A stretch of DNA of 7,075 bases. Origin: Methylomonas sp. GTDB taxonomy: Bacteria > Pseudomonadota > Gammaproteobacteria > Methylococcales > Methylomonadaceae. The notes under the pieces are model-generated. The model was not told where the DNA came from, did not search any database, and worked only from the letters and a program-made list of their open reading frames with translations. Made by a program: the position numbers and the translations under genes. Where the stretch lies: contig JALSLS010000443.1 of NCBI GenBank assembly GCA_026988195.1, positions 1 through 7,075 on the forward strand. The letters are read 5' to 3'. Below, one piece after another: positions 1 through 5,079 of this stretch. Position 1 is the first letter of the stretch; each line of letters starts with the position of its first letter.

Positions 1-198
1 TAAATGCCCCAATGAGTACGAACAATATGCCTTAGTTTCTTAGCATCTCTCGCCTCTATCTAACTAATAAAGTAACACGTTTTTTTCTCATTTTTTAGTT
101 CGCGTTTGGTTGTGACTACAATAATGTTATTTAAACTCACCCTACTGGGAATGACGCCCCTGAAGCCACAATAAATCAGTGCCGGTTAATTCTCCTAA

Positions 199-354
199 GG
201 TAACTGGCAATAAATAACCCACCCAGATTGCGCAGATTTTTTGTTTCTGCTTAAACTATCTCAAGAGGCGCATAGCCAGCTACGTAACGATTGAGATGGT
301 TTGAGCAGGGACAAAAAAGCCAACAAGGTGGGTGGGTTATTTGTTGCTGGTTGC
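199..354 (+). repeat. Palindromic MITE-like element 1 (about 156 bp)
   Basis: The segment is one long imperfect palindrome. The outer arm GGCAATAAATAACCCACCC (206-224) pairs with GGGTGGGTTATTTGTTGC near 330-347. Inside, TTTTTTGTTTCTGC pairs with GCAGGGACAAAAAA, and ACTATCTCAA pairs with TTGAGATGGT around the centre near 277. CTAA occurs at both edges (195-198 and 355-358; CCTAA on both sides if one more base is counted), which could be a target duplication or TA-target remnants. There is no room for a transposase, so it would be non-autonomous. Its inner blocks recur in element 2 at 4925-5079 on the opposite strand. Family assignment is inference; the palindrome and shared blocks are seen directly. 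Confidence 0.7.
267..288 (+). repeat. Conserved central hairpin core of element 1
   Basis: This 22-base block starts GGCGCATAGC and ends AGCTACGTAAC. It matches 20 of 22 bases with the reverse complement of 4992-5013 in element 2. It is itself a small dyad (CATAGC against GCTACG) and forms the tip of the long hairpin. The other shared blocks, GCGCAG followed by a T-run and GTT (230-245) and GGACAAAAA (309-317), flank it in the same order in both elements. Confidence 0.75.
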
Positions 355-495
355 CTAAATCACTATGATTTTGCAATCAGTCATAACTGGCACATTTTCT
401 GGCAGGAAAAATCAAATATATCTTTTAGGAGTTGGGGATAATAGGCTTTTTAAGCTGTGGTTCCCTAGTTTACTCCGCATCATAACCGCGCGAAG

Positions 496-501
496 TATAA
501 T
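496..501 (+). promoter_or_regulatory. Candidate -10 box for the PEP-CTERM gene
   Basis: A perfect TATAAT lies 65 bases before the likely start region of the PEP-CTERM gene, and more A/T-rich TATATT-like sequence follows. No good -35 hexamer lies 16-18 bases upstream, so this rests on the -10 box alone and may depend on an activator or be fortuitous. Confidence 0.3.
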
Positions 502-559
502 TATATTATGTAGTTTGTAGTGGGTGCTTTATATGTTAGAATTATTGCTTAATTAAATT

Positions 560-564
560 AAGGA
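560..564 (+). promoter_or_regulatory. Shine-Dalgarno AAGGA before the PEP-CTERM gene
   Basis: AAGGA (560-564) is only 2 bases from the ATG at 567, too close for normal initiation, and 14 bases from the in-frame ATG at 579. Neither spacing is ideal. The signal peptide starting at 579 (MKYFVCFLLL) is complete, so translation from 579 is at least as likely as from 567. Confidence 0.45.
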
Positions 565-566
565 TA

Positions 567-1268
567 ATGGTTAAATTAATGAAGTATTTTGTTTGTTTTT
601 TATTGTTGGCTACCCATTCAGTTGCAAATGCGCTTACGGTTGAAATTGAATCTCCTGTTTTTAGTATTGTGCAGCCCCCAAAGTTTGTTCCTATTCAGAG
701 GATTACTCAGTATTCTTTGAAAATTGATGCTGAGAAAAGCTATTTCAAAATTGATGATAACCCTTACATTTTTAATCGAGAAGAGCCTATTAAATTACCA
801 GTAGAGCATTCAATATCTGGAATGATTGGGCTTTTTGAGAGGTTTGAAAATACTGAATTTTGGATATTAAATGAAACTAGACTTTCTTCTTTAAGTATAC
901 AATCAGAATTTGATAATGTTGATCTATCAGAACTTGGATTTTGGAATGATAATTATACATTAGTCTATGATTATGTTTATAAGAATCCAATCAATTGGAT
1001 TTGTTCTTGTAGTACAATGATAGATTTTGATGCGCCCTATATTGATGGGGAGTTCAGCGGTGAGGAGCTTATATTAGAAGGAGGGGGGTATTTCAAACAA
1101 GATGCCAGTGATGGTGTTTTTCAGCTAGAGTCTGTTTTTGGTGCTACCAATTATATTTCGTATCATATTGAAGCAAACCTTGTTAGTGCCGTACCTGTCC
1201 CCGCTGCTTTTTATCTTTTCTTTAGTGGAATGGTGGGACTGGTTGTTAGTCGTGCTCGTAGAAGCTAA
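567..1268 (+). CDS. PEP-CTERM sorting-signal protein, secreted, function unknown
   Basis: The 233-residue product has a Sec signal peptide (positive start, hydrophobic FVCFLLLA, likely cleavage after VANA, residue 22). At the C terminus, residues 209-233 form a PEP-CTERM signal: VPVPAA, then a hydrophobic segment with LFFSGMVGL, then a basic end (SRARRS). This layout is the known exosortase recognition signal, so the protein is probably exported, cleaved by an exosortase and retained at or released from the cell surface, often with exopolysaccharide. The mature part (about 23-208) is acidic, aromatic-rich and probably beta-rich, with a CSC pair at 146-148; I recognise no domain. No exosortase gene lies in the window. 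Start 567 is given; the in-frame ATG at 579 (229 aa) is a strong alternative. The gene stands alone and converges on glnS. Confidence is high for the sorting signal and nil for a specific role. Confidence 0.85.
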   Translation: MVKLMKYFVCFLLLATHSVANALTVEIESPVFSIVQPPKFVPIQRITQYSLKIDAEKSYFKIDDNPYIFNREEPIKLPVEHSISGMIGLFERFENTEFWILNETRLSSLSIQSEFDNVDLSELGFWNDNYTLVYDYVYKNPINWICSCSTMIDFDAPYIDGEFSGEELILEGGGYFKQDASDGVFQLESVFGATNYISYHIEANLVSAVPVPAAFYLFFSGMVGLVVSRARRS

Positions 1269-1296
1269 AGACTCACTTTTCAAGAGATCCGAAAAA

Positions 1297-1342
1297 ATAG
1301 GTTGGATTAGTTTATCAGGCGTAAAGTGATAACCCAACCTAT
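1297..1342. repeat. REP-like inverted repeat, possible bidirectional terminator
   Basis: ATAGGTTGGATTAGTTTATC (1297-1316) pairs imperfectly with GATAACCCAACCTAT (1328-1342) around an 11-base loop, with GATC on each outer side (1286-1289 and 1348-1351). Hairpins with GGTTGGGTT and AACCCAACC arms are widespread short interspersed repeats in bacteria. The location, between the stops of two convergent genes, fits a terminator for both strands, though there is no clean T-run. Confidence 0.6.
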
Positions 1343-1353
1343 CTGAAGATCAC

Positions 1354-1376
1354 TTACACAGTACCTAGCAGTGTAA
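1354..1376. terminator. Small hairpin downstream of glnS
   Basis: TTACAC (1354-1359) and GTGTAA (1371-1376) form a perfect 6-bp arm with an 11-base loop, about 20 bases past the glnS stop. Neither strand has a U-tract directly after it, so it is a weak intrinsic terminator at best. It may act together with the larger inverted repeat at 1297-1342. Confidence 0.3.
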
Positions 1377-1395
1377 TAGGCTTAAAAATAGCTTT

Positions 1396-3057
1396 TTATT
1401 TAGCCCAGGTATCACGCAAAGTAACCGTTCTATTAAAAACTAGCTTTTCTGCTGAACTATCAACTGAATCCACACAAAAATAACCTACACGTTCAAATTG
1501 AAATTGGTCGCCTGAATTTACTTCCGCTAAACTTGCTTCAACTCTACAATTTTTGAGTGTTTCGAGTGAATTAGGGTTGATTGCATCAATAAAATTTTCT
1601 TCTGAGGCGGGGTTGGCAACATTAAATAAGCGATCATATAAGCGTAATTCAGCAGGAAGTGATTGTTGTTCAGACACCCAGTGTATAACCCCTTTTACTT
1701 TGCGGCCTTCTGGTTTTTTTCCTAGCGTGTCGGGGTCATAACTACAGCGTAGCTCAATGATATTGCCTGCATCACCCTTAATGACTTCATTACATTTTAT
1801 GACATAAGAACTTCGTAGACGTACTTCGCCACCTGTAATTAGACGTTTAAATTTAGGGGGTGGGATTTCTGCAAAATCATCTCTTTCAATCAGTACTACT
1901 TTAGAGAAAGGAATAGATCGAGTGCCTAATTCGGGTTTTTGGGGGTGGTTACTGACCTCTAAGGTTTCAACTTGGTTGTCTGGGTAGTTTTCTAGCACGA
2001 TGCGAATAGGGTCTAATACTGCCATCGCACGAGGGGCATTATTATTTAAGTCTTCACGGATACAGTTTTCCAGTACTGCCATTTCTATCCAAGAATCCTT
2101 TTTGGTAATTCCTATACGTTCACAAAAATCTCGGATTGATGTGGCGGTATAACCTGCTCGGCGCATACCCGCAATAGTAGGCATACGGGGATCATCCCAG
2201 CCAGTGACATGGTTTTCATTGACCAGCTGTGCAAGTTTACGTTTACTAACAATGGTGTATTCAAGTTGTAATCTAGCAAATTCAATTTGTTGGGGGTGGC
2301 TAGGTGTTTGTAATGTATCGAGAACCCAATCATAAAGTGGGCGGTGCGCTTCAAATTCTAAAGTACAAAGTGAATGAGTAATACCTTCTATAGCATCCGA
2401 TAAACAATGGGTAAAATCATACATTGGATATAAACACCAATTATCACCAGTACGTTGATGGTGAATGTGTCTAATACGATAAAGAGTAGGGTCACGTAAA
2501 CTAATATTGGGTGAAGCCATATCAATTTTTGCACGTAACACAAATTGTCCATCGGCATATTCTCCGGCACGCATGTTAGCGAATAAAGCCAAATTATCCT
2601 CAATCGTTCGACTTCTATCTGGGCTTTCTTTCCCTGGCTCAGTTAATGACCCACGGTATTCCCGAATTTGTTCAGCATTTAAGCTATCAACATAAGCGTT
2701 GCCACCCTTGATTAATAGAACAGCATAATTATAAAGCTGTTCAAAATAATCGGATGCATGGTTTTTATTAGCCCATTCAAAGCCTAGCCATTGAACATCA
2801 CGCTCAATTGATTGCATAAACTCAATGCTTTCTTTTTCTGGATTAGTATCGTCGAAGCGCAAATTACAAGTGCCGTTGTATTCAGCTGCCATTCCAAAAT
2901 TTAAGCAAATTGATTTTGCATGACCAATATGCAAATAACCGTTTGGCTCAGGTGGGAATCGGGTAATAACTTTACCATCGTTTTTATTGTTACTTATATC
3001 TTTAGTAATAAGGTGGCGAATAAAATTTGATGAAGGTTGGTTTTCAGTTGAGCTCAT
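1396..3057 (-). CDS. glnS: Glutaminyl-tRNA synthetase (GlnRS)
   Basis: This cytoplasmic class I aminoacyl-tRNA synthetase joins glutamine to tRNA-Gln using ATP. The 553 residues match the E. coli enzyme (554) almost end to end. RFPPEPNGYLHIGHAKS (33-49) carries the HIGH motif at 43-46, and VSKRK (270-274) is the KMSKS equivalent. Conserved stretches such as LRFDDTNP, YPMYDFTHC, GITHSLCTLEF, WDDPRMPT and CIREDLN lie in the catalytic half (about 28-340). The rest forms the anticodon-binding beta-barrels and ends in FNRTVTLRDTWAK. GlnRS implies direct charging of tRNA-Gln rather than only the GatCAB route. The ATG at 3057 fits the family N terminus, but no clear Shine-Dalgarno precedes it. A 138-base gap separates it from the MOSC gene on the same strand, so it probably has its own promoter. 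Confidence 0.98.
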   Translation of the reverse strand: MSSTENQPSSNFIRHLITKDISNNKNDGKVITRFPPEPNGYLHIGHAKSICLNFGMAAEYNGTCNLRFDDTNPEKESIEFMQSIERDVQWLGFEWANKNHASDYFEQLYNYAVLLIKGGNAYVDSLNAEQIREYRGSLTEPGKESPDRSRTIEDNLALFANMRAGEYADGQFVLRAKIDMASPNISLRDPTLYRIRHIHHQRTGDNWCLYPMYDFTHCLSDAIEGITHSLCTLEFEAHRPLYDWVLDTLQTPSHPQQIEFARLQLEYTIVSKRKLAQLVNENHVTGWDDPRMPTIAGMRRAGYTATSIRDFCERIGITKKDSWIEMAVLENCIREDLNNNAPRAMAVLDPIRIVLENYPDNQVETLEVSNHPQKPELGTRSIPFSKVVLIERDDFAEIPPPKFKRLITGGEVRLRSSYVIKCNEVIKGDAGNIIELRCSYDPDTLGKKPEGRKVKGVIHWVSEQQSLPAELRLYDRLFNVANPASEENFIDAINPNSLETLKNCRVEASLAEVNSGDQFQFERVGYFCVDSVDSSAEKLVFNRTVTLRDTWAK

Positions 3058-3091
3058 TGATTTAATAGAATATGACGTAAGTATATTGGTA

Positions 3092-3109
3092 TCCCATAGA
3101 TATATGGGA
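3092..3109. promoter_or_regulatory. Perfect 7-bp palindrome upstream of glnS
   Basis: TCCCATA and TATGGGA are perfect inverted arms around GATA, centred about 43 bases before the glnS start. No T-run follows on the minus strand, so a protein-binding operator or a small leader hairpin fits better than a terminator for the gene upstream. The role is inferred. Confidence 0.35.
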
Positions 3110-3195
3110 GTCGTGTTAATGTGATTAGCAAAGGAGAGTAATAGGCGGTCATTCTACTGCAAATAAGGTCTTAGGAAAAGTGCCTCCTAGGGAAA

Positions 3196-4014
3196 CTACA
3201 GTGGCGGCTGCTTTGGGCCAGTTAAAATGACGTTTACCTTGTCATTTACTGATAGCTCTCCAGTATTGTTGTGTAAAGCATTTTGACCAAAAAAAACTTT
3301 TTTATTCCATTTTCGTATACGACTCAGTGTTGTTAGCGGTTCTTTGTTGGTTTCTGCTGTATCAGTGTTTATGGTAGGTACCGCACATCTTGAACAGGGT
3401 TTTGGCAGCCTAAAATTAATGTTGTTAATGCTAATTTCACGCCAACTATCTTCTGCATAGCTATTGCAGTGTGAAATAACAAGGTTTGGACGAAACCTTT
3501 GCATCGGTAACGGGAGATCCATCGCCTGATTCAAAGAGTCTAAAGACGCTTCTGAGGTAATAAGGAAGGGGAAGCCATCTGAGAAGTTAACAATGTCAGT
3601 TGTAGCGGCATATTTAGGGTCAACAAATCGAGAGACTTCATCTGCTTGGTAGACTAGTTTACACTCTATCTCTAAAAAGTCACTTAGCCACTGGTCAGCT
3701 TCTTGAGAAATAGTTTTTGATGGGCATTGATCATTCCAAATGGTGGATATAATATCGTGACCACCTTGAGGGTTTAGCGGTAAAGAAATACTGCCTGATA
3801 AAGCATTACTTAGAATAAGTTCGGTCTTTGTTAATTGAGTATGAATAAGTGCCATTTTTGGGATATGGCGCTGACTTAAAAATTGGTTGTTACTATCAAT
3901 TAACATCCATTTTCTGTCGTGTAATAGGCCTTTTTTATTGACCTGCCAATTAGAAACTTCTATACCAGCAAGAGATTTGACAGGATAAATAAAAATATGA
4001 CTTAAAATTGGCAT
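3196..4014 (-). CDS. MOSC-domain protein, YcbX-like, without ferredoxin domain
   Basis: This is a predicted molybdenum-cofactor protein of the YcbX/mARC type; relatives reduce N-hydroxylated compounds such as base analogues. From the ATG at 4014 it has 272 residues. An N-terminal MOSC_N beta-barrel (IYPVKSLAG at 9-17, DRKW at 33-36) is followed by the MOSC domain, with DGFPFLITSEASL (146-158), RFRPNLVI (173-180), PCSRC (Cys 207 and 210, one expected to bind molybdenum) and FGQNAL (242-247). E. coli YcbX is about 369 residues and ends in a 2Fe-2S ferredoxin domain. That part is absent here, so an outside electron donor would be needed. An in-frame TTG at 4029 would overlap the upstream stop, but the ATG at 4014 gives the family-typical nine residues before YPVKS and is preferred. 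Neither start has a good Shine-Dalgarno. Seven bases separate it from the preceding gene, suggesting co-transcription or translational coupling. Confidence 0.88.
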   Translation of the reverse strand: MPILSHIFIYPVKSLAGIEVSNWQVNKKGLLHDRKWMLIDSNNQFLSQRHIPKMALIHTQLTKTELILSNALSGSISLPLNPQGGHDIISTIWNDQCPSKTISQEADQWLSDFLEIECKLVYQADEVSRFVDPKYAATTDIVNFSDGFPFLITSEASLDSLNQAMDLPLPMQRFRPNLVISHCNSYAEDSWREISINNINFRLPKPCSRCAVPTINTDTAETNKEPLTTLSRIRKWNKKVFFGQNALHNNTGELSVNDKVNVILTGPKQPPL

Positions 4015-4021
4015 GCTTATG

Positions 4022-4345
4022 TTAGCCAATGAGTCTGGAAACTTGGTCTGATGTGAGTGAGTTACTTTGAGCTAGTTGGGTTTGTACTGGATCATTTGCT
4101 GCATCTTTTTGTAATTGAATAACTGACTCTTCAGCTTGCTTTCTTGTTGTTAGTGGTTGTGCGTTTTCTGTGTTTTTAGGTTCTGTCGATAGCTTTTGAG
4201 CTTCTGTCGATAGGTTGACAGTTGAAGCTGTATTCAGGCCTGACTCTTTAGCTTGTGATTGTTGTTCTGTAATGGGTGGAGTAGCAGCAGAACTAATAGG
4301 AGTTGCTGACTGTTGAGTGTTAGTTTGTTGTACATTAATTTCCAT
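4022..4345 (-). CDS. Small Gln/Ser/Thr-rich protein with FlgM-like motif, function unknown
   Basis: The 107-residue product has no signal peptide or membrane segment. Its first 65 residues are low-complexity and rich in Q, T, S, A and N, so probably disordered. A motif at about 42-52 (STVNLSTEAQKL) resembles the VxLSxxAQxL stretch in FlgM and in other short flagellum-associated proteins. The tail (67-107), with KQAEESVIQLQKD and SDQVSRLIG, looks helical. I do not recognise a family, and the FlgM likeness is too short to assign anti-sigma function. The gene is real by its strong Shine-Dalgarno (AAGGGGG), good spacing and position between the PilZ and MOSC genes on the same strand. It may act with the PilZ protein, but this is inference. 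Confidence 0.75.
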   Translation of the reverse strand: MEINVQQTNTQQSATPISSAATPPITEQQSQAKESGLNTASTVNLSTEAQKLSTEPKNTENAQPLTTRKQAEESVIQLQKDAANDPVQTQLAQSNSLTSDQVSRLIG

Positions 4346-4349
4346 GTTG

Positions 4350-4356
4350 CCCCCTT
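4350..4356 (-). promoter_or_regulatory. Strong Shine-Dalgarno of the small Gln/Ser/Thr-rich gene
   Basis: On the minus strand AAGGGGG lies 4 bases before the ATG at 4345. It is the clearest ribosome binding site in the minus-strand cluster. It supports both the reality and the start of this otherwise featureless small gene, and suggests it is translated better than its neighbours. Confidence 0.65.
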
Positions 4357-4394
4357 AATAAACAGATGATTTAGATTGTTAGTCATTGGATTGT

Positions 4395-4799
4395 TTATTT
4401 AAAAACTAAATCATGCTCAGATGATACTAAAAAATCGCCAAGTTTGTTGTTAAATTGGTCAAACTTTAGACCATAATTTTGTGTACTTTGATTGTTGTAT
4501 ACAAATTTAGCAGAAATCTTGAAAATTGTCTTACCTTCAGAAAGTAAGTTAAGTATGATTTTCTTTTTTAATGAGATAGGTTTACTACATTTTATAGCAG
4601 CACCTTTACTACTAATATCTAATAAATCAACTGGACGTAATGTGGAGGAATTAAAAAAACCAGTAATATCAATTTGTGCCGTTATATCATTTCTGATGTA
4701 ACGAACAGCAGTACGTTTATTATTAATTTGTTCAGAAGTTAAAGAAAGTTCGAAAAAATCACCTGTCTTTTCTATAGCGGCTGGATTAGGATTATTCAT
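4395..4799 (-). CDS. PilZ-domain protein, predicted c-di-GMP receptor
   Basis: The 134-residue cytoplasmic protein is essentially one PilZ domain. The two known c-di-GMP-binding signatures are intact: RxxxR as RTAVR (29-33) and (D/N)xSxxG as DISSKG (61-66). A later strand contains YGLKFDQF (about 108-115), typical of the end of the barrel. Stand-alone PilZ proteins transmit c-di-GMP levels to targets in motility, attachment or polysaccharide synthesis; the target here is unknown. The gene starts the minus-strand cluster, 49 bases before the small Gln/Ser/Thr-rich gene. Its ATG is preceded by only a weak AGG (spacing about 9). A TATAAT box at 4884-4889 and a stem-loop leader lie upstream, so it probably has its own promoter and possible control at the RNA level. 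Confidence 0.9.
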   Translation of the reverse strand: MNNPNPAAIEKTGDFFELSLTSEQINNKRTAVRYIRNDITAQIDITGFFNSSTLRPVDLLDISSKGAAIKCSKPISLKKKIILNLLSEGKTIFKISAKFVYNNQSTQNYGLKFDQFNNKLGDFLVSSEHDLVFK

Positions 4800-4821
4800 A
4801 TTAAATGCCTATTGTATTAAC

Positions 4822-4878
4822 ATTGAAGTGGAAGCAAGTAGTTACCCATCCTTCCGGACTGTCTAAAAATACTTCAAT
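4822..4878 (-). ncRNA. Predicted structured 5' leader of the PilZ gene
   Basis: ATTGAAGT (4822-4829) pairs perfectly with ACTTCAAT (4871-4878). Directly inside, GGAAG (4830-4834) pairs with CTTCC (4851-4855). This gives a stem continuous on one side, with a 15-base bulge (4856-4870) on the other, and a 16-base loop. The outer arm begins where transcription would start, 5 bases after the TATAAT at 4889-4884, so the hairpin would form the 5' end of the message. It could be a stability hairpin or a cis-regulatory RNA. It does not match the known c-di-GMP riboswitch cores I can recall. Structure is seen as base complementarity; function is inferred. Confidence 0.4.
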
Positions 4879-4883
4879 AATAA

Positions 4884-4889
4884 ATTATA
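4884..4889 (-). promoter_or_regulatory. Candidate -10 box for the PilZ gene cluster
   Basis: The minus strand reads TATAAT here, 84 bases upstream of the PilZ start. The matching -35 position (about 4907-4912, GATAGA) is poor. An inverted repeat CGATA/TATCG (4895-4899 and 4909-4913) lies across the -35/spacer zone and could bind an activator or repressor. Confidence 0.4.
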
Positions 4890-4924
4890 CCTATCGATAA
4901 TCATATTCTATCGTTGCTGTCTAA

Positions 4925-5079
4925 GGAACGTGCACAAAATAACTTGAGCAACTAGCTAGTCTTTTTGTCCATTTTCTGCGTTGCACAAACAGTTGCGTAG
5001 CTTGCTATGCGCCTGTTTGTACGCCTTGAATATGAACAAAAATCCTGCGCCAGTTGTTCAATTCATTCCGTGCCCATTC
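4925..5079 (-). repeat. Palindromic MITE-like element 2 (about 155 bp)
   Basis: Terminal arms AGGAACGTGCACAAAATAAC (from 4924) and GGGCACGGAATGAATTGAAC (minus strand, from 5075) are imperfect inverted repeats, about 23 of 30 positions over the full arm. Inside are ACAAACAG/CTGTTTGT (4985-4992 and 5013-5020) and a central dyad GCGTAGC/GCTATGC. CTAA sits at both edges (4921-4924 and 5080-5083). The core 4992-5013 matches element 1 (267-288) on the other strand at 20 of 22 bases; length, internal order and edge bases also agree, but the termini differ. It contains no ORF. The edge at 5080 is the last base of the ZIP gene stop, so the element may end that transcript and shield the PilZ promoter. 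Origin as a non-autonomous transposable element is inferred. Confidence 0.75.

Larger units (their letters stand above)
1..566. other. Long non-coding region before the PEP-CTERM gene
   Basis: No convincing coding region was found here on either strand. The main content is the palindromic element at about 199-354. Bases 1-193 show only A/T-rich sequence with T-runs (around 80-100) and no recognisable gene end. Bases 356-566 should contain the promoter of the gene at 567 and include a good -10-like box at 496-501. A 51-codon open frame at 365-520 has no ribosome binding site and no recognisable protein features, so it is not called. Confidence 0.6.

Noticed and set aside
388..404. TGGCAC followed by TGGCA, resembling a sigma-54 promoter, of interest because some PEP-CTERM genes use sigma-54
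   Set aside because: The distance between the GG and GC elements is 11 bases rather than the required 10, and the site is about 160 bases from the gene.
365..520. Open frame of 51 codons on the plus strand starting at an ATG
   Set aside because: It has no ribosome binding site, no recognisable motif and an unremarkable composition, and it lies in the likely promoter region of the next gene.
1125..2695. Several open frames of 60-80 codons overlapping the PEP-CTERM gene and glnS on other frames
   Set aside because: They lie within well-supported genes, lack family features and ribosome binding sites, and are explained as frame shadows.
4822..4878. PilZ leader as a known GEMM-type c-di-GMP riboswitch
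   Set aside because: The conserved core bases of that class are not visible; only a generic stem-loop is supported.
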